Assembly: GCA_023413275.1 (NCBI GenBank)
Contig: JAEZPX010000108.1
Span: 1-8,197, forward strand
Source of the DNA: Bacillota bacterium
GTDB taxonomy: Bacteria; Bacillota; Clostridia; Lachnospirales; Anaerotignaceae
Reading direction: 5' to 3'
DNA: 8,197 nt
Shown: positions 1-6,188 of the stretch, piece after piece
How the letters are laid out: each line of letters opens with the position of its first letter
Numbering within the stretch: position 1 is the stretch's first letter
Made by a program: the position numbers and the translations under genes
The notes under the pieces: generated by a model
The model's database searches: none
Told to the model about the DNA's origin: nothing
The model's input: only the letters and a program-made list of their open reading frames with translations

Positions 1-791
1 CAATGCCACCCCCGGGTCGGCAGTATGCAAATCAAGCCGGTAGATTCAAGCAAAATTACGACCGTCTTATGCGCCTAACGATCCGCTTATCAAATGGAGT
101 TATTCAGGCAGATGATCTTCACTCAGGACAATTTTATACCCAGTATACCATAGAGGCGGAACAACAGGCCCAAATATCCACCGGTATAAACATTGATACC
201 AATCTAACACGGTTGGAACAAAATATTGAGCCTTACAACCCGAACTGCGCCGTAAACACATATATGGAGCAATCGATCAGTGCGTTGAACGAAAACCTTT
301 TGAGTTTAACCAACTCCTTTGTACGGTTTAAAGCAGAACTTTTAGAGCTACGCACCACCTGCGGTCTGTTCACTATGATGTATACTGCAGATATCGAACA
401 CGTTCTTCTTGAAGCACAGCGTTACCAAAAAATATTGTTGGGGCTACAAAAAAGAATGGACTTGAACCCGGAAGATGATATAAATTTTTGGACGCAGAAC
501 ATGGCAGGTCATGCTAAAGTAATGCGTGGAGAGCTTGATCCCACCCAAGGGGTTTTCATCAATCAGGCAAATGCCTTTGCTAACACCTTTGACACGCTGG
601 CCAGTGAGGAAACAAGTGTATGTAGTACACCCACAGAGGGCACCCTGCTTGCGGAAACTGAGGATATAGCCGGATTTAAGGCAATGATCACACAAGGCAT
701 TATCGATTGCAAGGTGCAGGCTATTATGCTGGCACTCTATACAGATCACCTTTTAAGGGAAGCAAATCATTTTATTTGGCTTCTCAAATAA
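1..791 (+). CDS. DUF2935 family protein, 5' end cut by the window
   Basis: The frame is open to the left edge, and the first ATG (position 3) is probably internal. DUF2935 proteins are built from two helical-bundle repeats, each starting with a helix of the type FW-x6-HA-x3-RG. The second repeat has this helix (FWTQNMAGHAKVMRGELDP, about residues 160-178), but the matching first-repeat helix is missing, so roughly 20-40 residues probably lie outside the window. The C-terminus has the hallmark DHLLREANHFIWLL with Asp, His, Glu and His residues that could bind metal. The biochemical role of the family is not established; it is common in Bacilli and Clostridia and is probably cytoplasmic, since no signal peptide or membrane segment is visible. 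Its base composition is less AT-rich than the operon downstream, consistent with host backbone or an older segment. No neighbour suggests a pathway. Confidence 0.8.
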   Translation, partial: MPPPGRQYANQAGRFKQNYDRLMRLTIRLSNGVIQADDLHSGQFYTQYTIEAEQQAQISTGINIDTNLTRLEQNIEPYNPNCAVNTYMEQSISALNENLLSLTNSFVRFKAELLELRTTCGLFTMMYTADIEHVLLEAQRYQKILLGLQKRMDLNPEDDINFWTQNMAGHAKVMRGELDPTQGVFINQANAFANTFDTLASEETSVCSTPTEGTLLAETEDIAGFKAMITQGIIDCKVQAIMLALYTDHLLREANHFIWLLK

Positions 792-887
792 ATTCATTGC
801 AGTTCTGATACATAAACGACTTTCCTGTTTTTATAATTGCCAGTGTGAATCTATCAAAGATAAATTCAGCTCAAGCATAGTATCTAG

Positions 888-964
888 AATCTGATGAACT
901 AATAAAGTCAACATACGCTGTCTTAGTTCAGTGTGTGTTGACCTGTTTTGCTATCTATCAGATT
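888..964. other. Nested inverted repeats; possible terminator of the DUF2935 gene or structured RNA
   Basis: An outer 8-bp stem pairs AATCTGAT (888-895) with ATCAGATT (957-964). Inside it, GTCAACATACGC (907-918) pairs with GTGTGTGTTGAC (931-942) over 12 positions, two of them G-T wobbles, with a 12-nt loop followed by CCTGTTTT. A third pairing, TGAACTA (895-901) with TAGTTCA (924-930), is perfect, but it interleaves with the 12-bp stem and could only form as an alternative. The inner hairpin plus the short T run could end transcription from the DUF2935 gene. The alternative folds and the outer stem are more than a simple terminator needs. Function is inferred only. Confidence 0.4.
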
Positions 965-983
965 ATAAGGTGACTCTCAAATA
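962..983. repeat. Left arm of long-range imperfect inverted repeat
   Basis: ATTATA-AGG-TGACTCTCAAATA. The reverse complement of 8172-8195 reads ATTATA-GGGAC-TGACTCTCAAATA: an identical 13-bp core plus an identical ATTATA box, differing only by a 3-bp versus 5-bp linker. The arm abuts the hairpin element at 888-964. It may be an element end or a dispersed intergenic repeat. Confidence 0.45.
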
Positions 984-1178
984 ACAATTTTTATTTTTTC
1001 TCAATGGAGTTTTTCAATTTTGATTATTGTAAAAAATCTAATACAAATAAAACACTTCCTTTTAACTTTTTAAACATTCCCATAGCTTTTGGAGCGATAT
1101 ACTTATCAGTTGTATTTCACACTACCCCTCTTTTTTCAACACACTCTTTTTATTATAAAATGTCGTTTTAAAATTGAA

Positions 1179-1190
1179 TGATTCTAATCA
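1179..1190. promoter_or_regulatory. Palindrome TGATTCTAATCA, candidate operator
   Basis: Half sites TGATT and AATCA are separated by 2 bp, and the symmetry extends one A-T pair on each side (AATGATT-CT-AATCATT, 1177-1192). It sits just upstream of the operon promoter. A near-identical palindrome with the same half sites and spacing occurs at 8064-8075. The look is loosely Fur/PerR-like, but the standard boxes of those regulators have a different centre, so no regulator is assigned. Confidence 0.3.
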
Positions 1191-1206
1191 TTTTCCAAAT
1201 ATAAAG

Positions 1207-1242
1207 TCAATTACTTTTCAATCTTTATACTTTCTTTATAAA
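1207..1242 (+). promoter_or_regulatory. Probable LanR-type operator and promoter of the LanFEG-RK operon
   Basis: Two direct TCAAT repeats (1207-1211 and 1218-1222) are spaced 11 bp start to start, one helical turn. This is the arrangement that dimers of OmpR-family lantibiotic regulators bind; the subtilin regulator SpaR recognises spaced TTGAT-type pentamers, and TCAAT is ATTGA on the other strand. The second repeat lies where a -35 box would be for a -10 of TATAAA (1237-1242), as expected for an activator replacing a weak -35. TATACT (1226-1231) is an alternative -10. A TGATTCTAATCA palindrome (1179-1190) lies 16 bp upstream. The regulator encoded in this operon is the obvious candidate, which would make the operon autoregulated. 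Confidence 0.45.
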
Positions 1243-1285
1243 TATCCCTTATTCTTAATTTATCACAAGGAAGAGAGGGATTAGA

Positions 1286-1990
1286 ATGGAAAACATTTTA
1301 ACTACAAAAAACTTATGTAAAAATTTCAAAAAACAAAAAGCGAATGACAATATTTCAATTACCGTTAGAAAAAACAGTATTTATGGTTTGCTAGGCCCAA
1401 ATGGTGCAGGCAAATCAACATTTCTAAAAATGATAACAGGTATGATGAACCCATCATCTGGCGAAATTTATTTTGATAATAAACCATGGACTAGAAAAAA
1501 CTTGGCGCATATTGGTGCTCTCATTGAATCCCCACCTATTTATGAGAACCTAACAGCATTTGAAAATCTCAAAGTAAGAGCTTTACTATATAATTTACCA
1601 GACAGCAGAATAAAAGAGGTTCTTGAAATTGTGGAGCTTACAAAAACGGGCAAGAAAAAAGCAGGACAATTTTCAATGGGTATGAAACAAAGACTGGGCA
1701 TCGCTATGGCACTTCTAAATAATCCAACACTATTAATCCTTGATGAACCAACCAATGGGCTGGATCCCATTGGTATTCAAGATCTAAGGGAACTCATTTT
1801 ATCATTCCCTCAAAAAGGCATAACTGTTATTTTATCAAGCCATTTATTGTCTGAGGTAGAGCAAATAGCCGATGTTATTGGCATTATTGCAAACGGAAAG
1901 CTTTGGTATGAGGATTCAATCCATAATAATGAGGATTTGGAAAGTCTGTTTATGGAAGTAGTTAGAAAGTCAGGTGATTATAATGGTTAA
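1286..1990 (+). CDS. lanF: LanF-type lantibiotic protection ABC transporter, ATP-binding subunit
   Basis: ATPase of 234 residues that would power export or expulsion of a lantibiotic-like peptide from the membrane, working with the two permeases downstream. Visible motifs: Walker A GPNGAGKST (37-45), signature FSMGM (129-133), Walker B LLILDEPTNGLDP with catalytic Glu154, and H-loop His186. The Q-loop position carries Glu81 in ALIESPPIYENLTAFENL. This is the 'E-loop' variant characteristic of lantibiotic immunity (LanF) ATPases and a strong sign of subfamily. Length is normal for LanF/BcrA-type proteins. The start is supported by GAGAGGG (1273-1279) 6 nt before the ATG. It is the first gene of the operon, and its last codons overlap the next gene by 8 bp, suggesting translational coupling. 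A bacitracin-type BcrA is the alternative, but the E-loop and two distinct permeases favour LanF. The specific peptide cannot be told. Confidence 0.9.
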   Translation: MENILTTKNLCKNFKKQKANDNISITVRKNSIYGLLGPNGAGKSTFLKMITGMMNPSSGEIYFDNKPWTRKNLAHIGALIESPPIYENLTAFENLKVRALLYNLPDSRIKEVLEIVELTKTGKKKAGQFSMGMKQRLGIAMALLNNPTLLILDEPTNGLDPIGIQDLRELILSFPQKGITVILSSHLLSEVEQIADVIGIIANGKLWYEDSIHNNEDLESLFMEVVRKSGDYNG

Positions 1991-2708
1991 TTATTTGAAA
2001 GCAGAATTTCTAAAACAGAAGCACAGATTCAGTCTAAAATTACTATGGTTAAGCCCATTGGTTGCAGTGACTCTTGTAATTGTTCTGATGGGTGGACGCT
2101 TTTTCGTAGAAGGTGCATTTAACTGGTGGTATACAATGATTTTACCGGGTACCCTTTCCATGATAATAGCCTTTACTGTTTCGGCAGAAAAAAAGCATAA
2201 TCATCATGGATTATTTTCGGTCTCCATTAATAAAAAAATGCTGTGGCTTTCACAGCTAATGATGAATACAATTTTACTATTCAGTGCAAATTTAATCTTT
2301 TTTATGGTTTTATCTGTCGTTGGAATAGCCATCGGTATATCAATGCCAGTTCTAAATTGCTTCATTGCAAGCTTTGTTCTATTTCTAACCTTTGCATGGC
2401 AAATCCCTCTGTTTATGTTTATTAGTGAAAAAATCGGTTCTTTTTTCTCAATTATGTTAAGTTTGCTTTGTAATATGGGATTTGGGATTTTTTTTGCAGC
2501 AACAAGATTGTGGTATGTGCCCTTTGCAATTCCTGGAAGATTAATGTGTCCCATTATCAAAGTTTTACCAAATGGCTTACCTTTGGAAGCAGGCAATCAT
2601 TTAGGTGATGCCTCCGTTATTTTAATGGGTATACTCATAACGGTGGCACTGTATTTCCTTTTCTCGGTTATTACTACAGTATGGTTTCAACATAGGGAGG
2701 TAAAATAA
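1983..2708 (+). CDS. lanE: LanE-type lantibiotic immunity ABC transporter permease (MutE/EpiE family)
   Basis: Integral membrane protein of 241 residues with about six hydrophobic spans (roughly 22-38, 50-66, 92-118, 124-148, 152-173 and 210-235). Family marks are the short charged N-terminus MVNYLKAEFLKQKH, the EKKHNHHGLFSV loop after span 2, and the PFAIPGRLMCPIIKVLPNG stretch (180-198) before the last span. The start is placed at ATG 1983 rather than the in-frame GTG at 1974, because AGGTG (1972-1976) sits 6 nt upstream of this ATG and related proteins start close to M-x-x-LKAE. It overlaps the ATPase stop in ATGGTTAA. It should pair with the LanG-type permease to form the transmembrane channel of a LanFEG complex, which protects cells from pore-forming or lipid II-binding lantibiotics. 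No LanI lipoprotein or LanH accessory gene is present. Confidence 0.85.
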   Translation: MVNYLKAEFLKQKHRFSLKLLWLSPLVAVTLVIVLMGGRFFVEGAFNWWYTMILPGTLSMIIAFTVSAEKKHNHHGLFSVSINKKMLWLSQLMMNTILLFSANLIFFMVLSVVGIAIGISMPVLNCFIASFVLFLTFAWQIPLFMFISEKIGSFFSIMLSLLCNMGFGIFFAATRLWYVPFAIPGRLMCPIIKVLPNGLPLEAGNHLGDASVILMGILITVALYFLFSVITTVWFQHREVK

Positions 2709-3461
2709 ATGTGTTTTTCTAACAATGTAAAATCAGATTTATATAAATTATGTCACTCTCCCCTATTGCTCATTCATTTCATTGTGCCTGTGATAGGGAT
2801 TATACTGTTCGTTTGGTATTATTCCTTCTCACCATGGAATGAACTTACCAAGGTATCAGCATATATACAAATTTTATCTGTCGTTTTTCCTGTGTTAATT
2901 GGAATCATTACTTCTATCTTAGCGGAATCAGAACAAAAGGCAGGCGGTTTTCAAATGCTTCTATCCACTGCAACCCCAAAATATATACCCCATATTACGA
3001 AACTGATTTGGCTTATTTTCTTTGGCTTATGTGCGTCAATGTTTGCACTAGTTGGGTTTGGAATAGGCTTTAGCCTTTTAGGATATACAACGTTTCAACT
3101 TTTATTTTATATCAAAACCGCCCTCCTCTTGTCCGTCAGTGTGATACCATTATATTTACTGCACTATATCATAAGTTTCATGGGAGGCAAGGGCTGCAGT
3201 TTGGGATTAGGTATCATAGGCAGTCTGCTTTCAGCTCTTCTTTTAACAGGATTGGGGGATGGCATTTGGACTTTTCTTCCTTGGGGAATCTGTGCAAGAT
3301 TTTCCGAATTATTATTGATATCTAAATTAAGGAATGTTGTTTTTTTACAATTTGATGGTATGATACAAAGTATAATATTTATTTTAATATTCACTTTTCT
3401 TTTTCTCATGGTGTTGCTTTTATTCACCAGAAAATGGGAAGGTAGAAAATCGGAAGATTAA
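2709..3461 (+). CDS. lanG: LanG-type lantibiotic immunity ABC transporter permease (MutG family)
   Basis: Second permease, 250 residues, with about six membrane spans (roughly 18-37, 51-70, 100-125, 134-155, 163-182 and 218-240). The segment LAESEQKAGGFQMLLSTATP (71-90) corresponds to the ExE-x2-AG-x-FQ-x-ML motif of LanG/LanE permeases, and GDGIWTFLPWGICARF (183-198) is the LanG-like segment before the final span. It starts directly after the stop of the first permease (TAA then ATG), with GGGAGG (2695-2700) 8 nt upstream inside the previous gene. The C-terminus is charged and cytoplasmic. It would form the heteromeric membrane part of the transporter with the LanE-type protein. Family placement is solid; substrate is unknown. 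Confidence 0.83.
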   Translation: MCFSNNVKSDLYKLCHSPLLLIHFIVPVIGIILFVWYYSFSPWNELTKVSAYIQILSVVFPVLIGIITSILAESEQKAGGFQMLLSTATPKYIPHITKLIWLIFFGLCASMFALVGFGIGFSLLGYTTFQLLFYIKTALLLSVSVIPLYLLHYIISFMGGKGCSLGLGIIGSLLSALLLTGLGDGIWTFLPWGICARFSELLLISKLRNVVFLQFDGMIQSIIFILIFTFLFLMVLLLFTRKWEGRKSED

Positions 3462-3476
3462 AAGTTAGGAGATACT

Positions 3477-4136
3477 ATGGCGAATATTCTTGTTATTGAT
3501 GATGATATTGCAATATGTAAGCTAATTGAGACTGCCCTAACAAGAGATGGACATGTTGTTTTTATAAAAAATTCTGCTTTTGAAGTATCAGTAAATGACT
3601 TTAAACAGATTGATTTAATTCTTTTGGATATTATGATGCCCCATCTTGACGGCATTACCTTTTGTAAAGAATACAGAAGTGTGATTGATTGTCCAATATT
3701 ATTTTTAACAGCCAAAACAATGGAACAAGATATTATTCTCGGTTTATCCGTGGGTGGTGATGATTATATCAAAAAGCCTTTTAGCATATCGGAACTCAGG
3801 GCAAGAGTCAATGCACATATACGCAGAGAGCATAGAGATAGACACCAGAGTTTAATCCTAAACGATTGTGTTTTTGATTTATCAGAAAAAACAGTTACCG
3901 TTCAGAGCAACGTAATAGGCCTGACCAAAAGTGAATATGAAATTTGTGAACTATTGGCAAGAAATAAAGGACAGATTTTTTCCCTTGAAAATATATTAGA
4001 GAATGTATTTGGCTTCCAATCTGAAAGTGATATTTCTTCCATTCGTGTACACATCAAAAATATTCGCAGTAAATTTAATGACGTTGCAGAATGTCCCATT
4101 GAGACGGTCTGGGGGGTGGGCTATAAATGGAAATAA
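3477..4136 (+). CDS. OmpR-family response regulator (LanR/CprR-like)
   Basis: Two-domain transcription regulator of 219 residues. The receiver domain has the acidic cluster Asp8-Asp9-Asp10 (VIDDD), phospho-acceptor Asp51 (LLDIMMP), Thr78 (FLTAK) and Lys100 before Pro101 (KKPF). A winged-helix DNA-binding domain follows (about 125-219), with LTKSEYEICELL, the recognition-helix region SDISSIRVHIKNIRSKF and the terminal ETVWGVGYKWK. The ribosome binding site TAGGAG (3466-3471) is 5 nt before the ATG, and the gene begins 15 bp after the LanG stop, so it lies in the same operon. Its last 10 bp overlap the kinase start. It is expected to be phosphorylated by the adjacent kinase and to activate the operon through the TCAAT repeats at 1207-1222. 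Comparable regulator/transporter sets include NisR, SpaR and the C. difficile CprR system. Confidence 0.9.
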   Translation: MANILVIDDDIAICKLIETALTRDGHVVFIKNSAFEVSVNDFKQIDLILLDIMMPHLDGITFCKEYRSVIDCPILFLTAKTMEQDIILGLSVGGDDYIKKPFSISELRARVNAHIRREHRDRHQSLILNDCVFDLSEKTVTVQSNVIGLTKSEYEICELLARNKGQIFSLENILENVFGFQSESDISSIRVHIKNIRSKFNDVAECPIETVWGVGYKWK

Positions 4137-5491
4137 GTAAGAAAAAAACAATTTCCATATACAGATTATTTTTAGAGCATTTGATTGGCCTTTCCATCGC
4201 CATTATTGGTTTCATCATGGCATTTATTATCCTTATTTCTGTTTCTTTTCAATCCGGTTTTATTTTACCGGCGAATTATACGGAAACAAAAATAAATCAA
4301 TTAGAAGGATCACTTGTTGAATCTTTTGATAAAAGTGCTTTACCCCCTTATTGCAGCTATGTTGTCATAGATGTAAAAGGTGATATTACTGAAAGTAATA
4401 TGACAGAACGGGAATTGAAAAAAACAAAATCATATTTATTGAGTGGAAATAAATCTTACTATAATTCTTACAAGGAAATATCACAATATAATGGCAATAT
4501 CATTATTATTAAATATGATATACTTGCCCATTTTAGGAATCCCCTGCTTCATAAAATGATGCCTTATCCTGAGCTATTGATGTTATTTATTCTATTAGGA
4601 TGCATCATTTTGTTTGCAGTTATCACAGCTGCAAAATTCAGCAAACGGTTAAAACAAAATTTGAATTCTATTATCAACGCCACTGAAAAAATAGGAAATC
4701 AAGATTTAGATTTTGATATTACCCCCACGCAAATTCAAGAATTTAATACCGTGTTAAAAACCATTGAAAAACTAAAAGTCGCATTAGCCACCTCCCTGAA
4801 AGAACAGTGGGATAAGGAGCAACAAAAAAAATCACAGCTTTCTGCATTGGCTCACGACATTAAAACGCCCTTAACTGTAATTAAAGGCAATGCTGAATTA
4901 TTAGCAGAAAGTGACTCTTCCAAAGAGGATAAAGAAATGATTTCTTTCATCCAATCAAGCTCAGATACCATTGAAAAGTATCTGGAGTTGCTGATGAATG
5001 TTGTAAATAACCGTTCCATACACATTGATAAAAATATAATTTCTCTGACAGATTTTCTTCATGATGTATCCACTGAGTCAGTGGCTCTTTGCAAAACGAA
5101 GCGCTTAACATTTATGTTAAACAATGCTATAACATGCGATACCATATATGCAGATGGTGCTTTGCTGAAAAGAGCAATTATGAATATTGTTGATAATGCC
5201 GTCCGCTATTCCCAAAACAACTCTGAAATCAACTTTACCGTTTCAGAAAATGAATCTTATATTATGTTCCATATTTCCGATACAGGAAAGGGATTTTCAG
5301 AAGAAAGCTTAAAAAAAGCAACTCAAGAATTTTTCACAGAAGATACCTCACGAACAAATCAGCACTATGGTTTAGGTCTAAGTTTCGCAAAAGCTATAGC
5401 TGAAATTCATCAAGGAACCCTTGAATTGAAAAATAAAATTGATTCAAATGGTGGAGCCGTTTGTATAAAAATATCAAAAGTTCATTTTTAA
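4127..5491 (+). CDS. Sensor histidine kinase (LanK/CprK-like)
   Basis: Membrane sensor kinase of 454 residues. Membrane span 1 is about residues 16-40 and span 2 about 150-168. They flank an extracytoplasmic loop of about 105 residues, large enough to detect a peptide directly, as in NisK/SpaK-type kinases and unlike the loop-less BceS type. Downstream are a HAMP-like linker (about 170-220), the phosphorylation motif LSALAHDIKTPLTVIKG with His243, N-box IVDNAVRY (Asn357), G1 box DTGKGF (385-390), and G2 box HYGLGLSFAKAI (Gly415, Gly417). All catalytic elements are intact. The start codon overlaps the regulator gene by 10 bp, implying coupled translation and a cognate pair. It is the last gene of the operon; a terminator follows 21 bp later. 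The inducer is probably a lantibiotic or similar antimicrobial peptide, inferred from the linked transporter. Confidence 0.9.
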   Translation: MEISKKKTISIYRLFLEHLIGLSIAIIGFIMAFIILISVSFQSGFILPANYTETKINQLEGSLVESFDKSALPPYCSYVVIDVKGDITESNMTERELKKTKSYLLSGNKSYYNSYKEISQYNGNIIIIKYDILAHFRNPLLHKMMPYPELLMLFILLGCIILFAVITAAKFSKRLKQNLNSIINATEKIGNQDLDFDITPTQIQEFNTVLKTIEKLKVALATSLKEQWDKEQQKKSQLSALAHDIKTPLTVIKGNAELLAESDSSKEDKEMISFIQSSSDTIEKYLELLMNVVNNRSIHIDKNIISLTDFLHDVSTESVALCKTKRLTFMLNNAITCDTIYADGALLKRAIMNIVDNAVRYSQNNSEINFTVSENESYIMFHISDTGKGFSEESLKKATQEFFTEDTSRTNQHYGLGLSFAKAIAEIHQGTLELKNKIDSNGGAVCIKISKVHF

Positions 5492-5512
5492 ATATAAGCT
5501 TTCTAAAGAAAT

Positions 5513-5551
5513 AAAGCCAATGTACTTCAATCAGTGCATGGGCTTTTTCTT
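5513..5551 (+). terminator. Rho-independent terminator of the LanFEG-RK operon
   Basis: AAAGCCAATGTAC (5513-5525) pairs with GTGCATGGGCTTT (5534-5546), with one mismatch and one G-T wobble, across an 8-nt loop. The T-rich tail TTTTTCTTT runs through the 3' arm and beyond. It lies 21 bp after the kinase stop and separates the operon from the recombinase module. Confidence 0.85.
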
Positions 5552-5627
5552 TGTATGTTCACAATAAGTAAGAATATCCTCCAACATAAAGTGACATTTT
5601 TACATATACAATCTTGTTCTATTGTTA

Positions 5628-5651
5628 CAATCCATTCTTAAATATGGATTG
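5628..5651. repeat. Perfect 8-bp inverted repeat
   Basis: CAATCCAT (5628-5635) and ATGGATTG (5644-5651) are separated by TCTTAAAT. No T tract follows on either strand, so it is not a typical terminator. It lies between the operon terminator and the small reverse-strand gene, and might be a protein-binding site or part of an element boundary. Confidence 0.35.
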
Positions 5652-5667
5652 CAGCTTGTCCTATCTG

Positions 5668-5690
5668 AGGGCTTACGCCCTTTCAATTTA
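5668..5690. terminator. Weak hairpin, possible end of the small reverse-strand gene
   Basis: AGGGC-TTAC-GCCCT (5668-5681) is a short GC-rich hairpin 13 nt past the stop of the reverse-strand gene. The T-rich side (TTTCAATTT) lies on the plus strand, so it fits a plus-strand or bidirectional terminator better than a strong reverse one. Confidence 0.3.
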
Positions 5691-5694
5691 AATT

Positions 5695-5862
5695 TTAATC
5701 ATTTTTTTGATGCTTTCCCTGAAACATATCATTCAGTAATCGTCTTGCAGGCTCAGGCATTTGGTCCGCATTGGTTAAATAACCCGCTAAACTATCTCTC
5801 ACTTCACCATTGGCCATAATATGTGTAATTTTCCCCTTCCCCTTTGTATTATTATTTTTCAT
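5695..5862 (-). CDS. Small conserved-looking protein (55 aa) of the recombinase module
   Basis: A 55-residue ORF starting MKNNNTKGKGKITHIMANGE and ending GKHQKND. A near-perfect ribosome binding site, AGGAGG (5870-5875 on the reverse strand), lies 7 nt before the ATG, which makes translation likely. The core ITHIMANGEVRDSLAGY resembles short proteins often found beside recombinases in mobile elements of gut Firmicutes (THIM-x-(D/N)G-x-x-(R/L)DS-(I/L)-x-G pattern, some annotated as BOW99_gp33 family). This likeness is from memory and needs a search. The sequence is lysine-rich at the N-terminus and has no cysteine cluster, membrane span or catalytic motif. It is divergent from the recombinase, sharing the 326-bp intergenic region. 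Function unknown; a role in element maintenance or control is only inference from position. Confidence 0.72.
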   Translation of the reverse strand: MKNNNTKGKGKITHIMANGEVRDSLAGYLTNADQMPEPARRLLNDMFQGKHQKND

Positions 5863-6188
5863 GACAACACCTCCTGCTTATGCATATGAATCAAAAAAAT
5901 TGTCCTATTCCTACGCATAAGAAAATAGACGTATTGGGCAAAAATCGAACAATTCCCCCTAATTTAAGTAAACTTAATTAAAGACAAAAGATATTACTAT
6001 ATTAATTAAACGCGTAATAAAGTTTTATATAGTCATTTTTATAACCTTAATAACATAATTGATTTAAAAGATGATTCCTACGGAAACCTACATAATTGCC
6101 ATTGTTTTCTGTGGAATTCAAGCCAGTTAATCTCATTACAGAATGAATAGCAAAACGATTCAATAGTTTGTTTAAAGGAGATATCCAC
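5863..6188. other. Divergent intergenic region between the small gene and the recombinase
   Basis: 326 bp, very AT-rich, with no convincing gene. It should hold the promoters of both flanking genes, but no clean -35/-10 pair stands out. A perfect inverted repeat, TTAAGT-AA-ACTTAA (5964-5977), is a candidate operator near the middle. The recombinase ribosome binding site AAAGGAG is at 6174-6180. A seven-codon ORF just before it (6143-6166) lacks a binding site and was not called. Confidence 0.45.

Larger units (their letters stand above)
792..1285. other. Gene-free AT-rich intergenic region before the LanFEG operon
   Basis: 494 bp without a convincing gene. It contains a nested hairpin element (888-964), the left arm of a long-range inverted repeat (962-983), a TGATTCTAATCA palindrome (1179-1190) and the operon promoter/operator (1207-1242). 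A stop-free stretch of 55 codons at 1004-1171 has no ribosome binding site and looks like chance in AT-rich DNA. Nothing resembling the 5' half of feoB is visible here, so the left partner of the feoB fragment is not in this stretch. Confidence 0.6.

Noticed and set aside
895..942. H-type RNA pseudoknot from the interleaved stems
   Set aside because: There is no linker between the second strands of the two stems (930/931), so a loop could not span the 7-bp stem; the stems are better seen as alternatives.
962..983. TATAAT boxes in the inverted-repeat arms as promoter -10 elements with TTGAGA as -35
   Set aside because: The spacing is only 7 and 9 bp in the two arms, far short of about 17 bp, and no other fitting -35 was found.
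1004..1171. 55-codon plus-strand ORF in the gene-free region before the operon
   Set aside because: No ribosome binding site, a low-complexity Phe/Asn/Thr-rich translation and strongly AT-rich DNA; a stop-free run of this length is plausible by chance. It also does not look like a lantibiotic precursor (one Cys, no leader motif).
5622..5819. 65-aa plus-strand ORF
   Set aside because: It overlaps the reverse-strand 55-aa gene, which has a proper AGGAGG site; this frame has none and looks like its shadow.
6143..6166. Seven-codon upstream ORF before the recombinase as a leader peptide
   Set aside because: No ribosome binding site and no attenuator-like hairpin next to it.
6168..6188. TTG start seven codons upstream for the recombinase
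   Set aside because: It would put the AAAGGAG binding site inside the coding sequence; ATG 6189 has that site at 8 nt and gives the usual N-terminus shortly before YVRVST.
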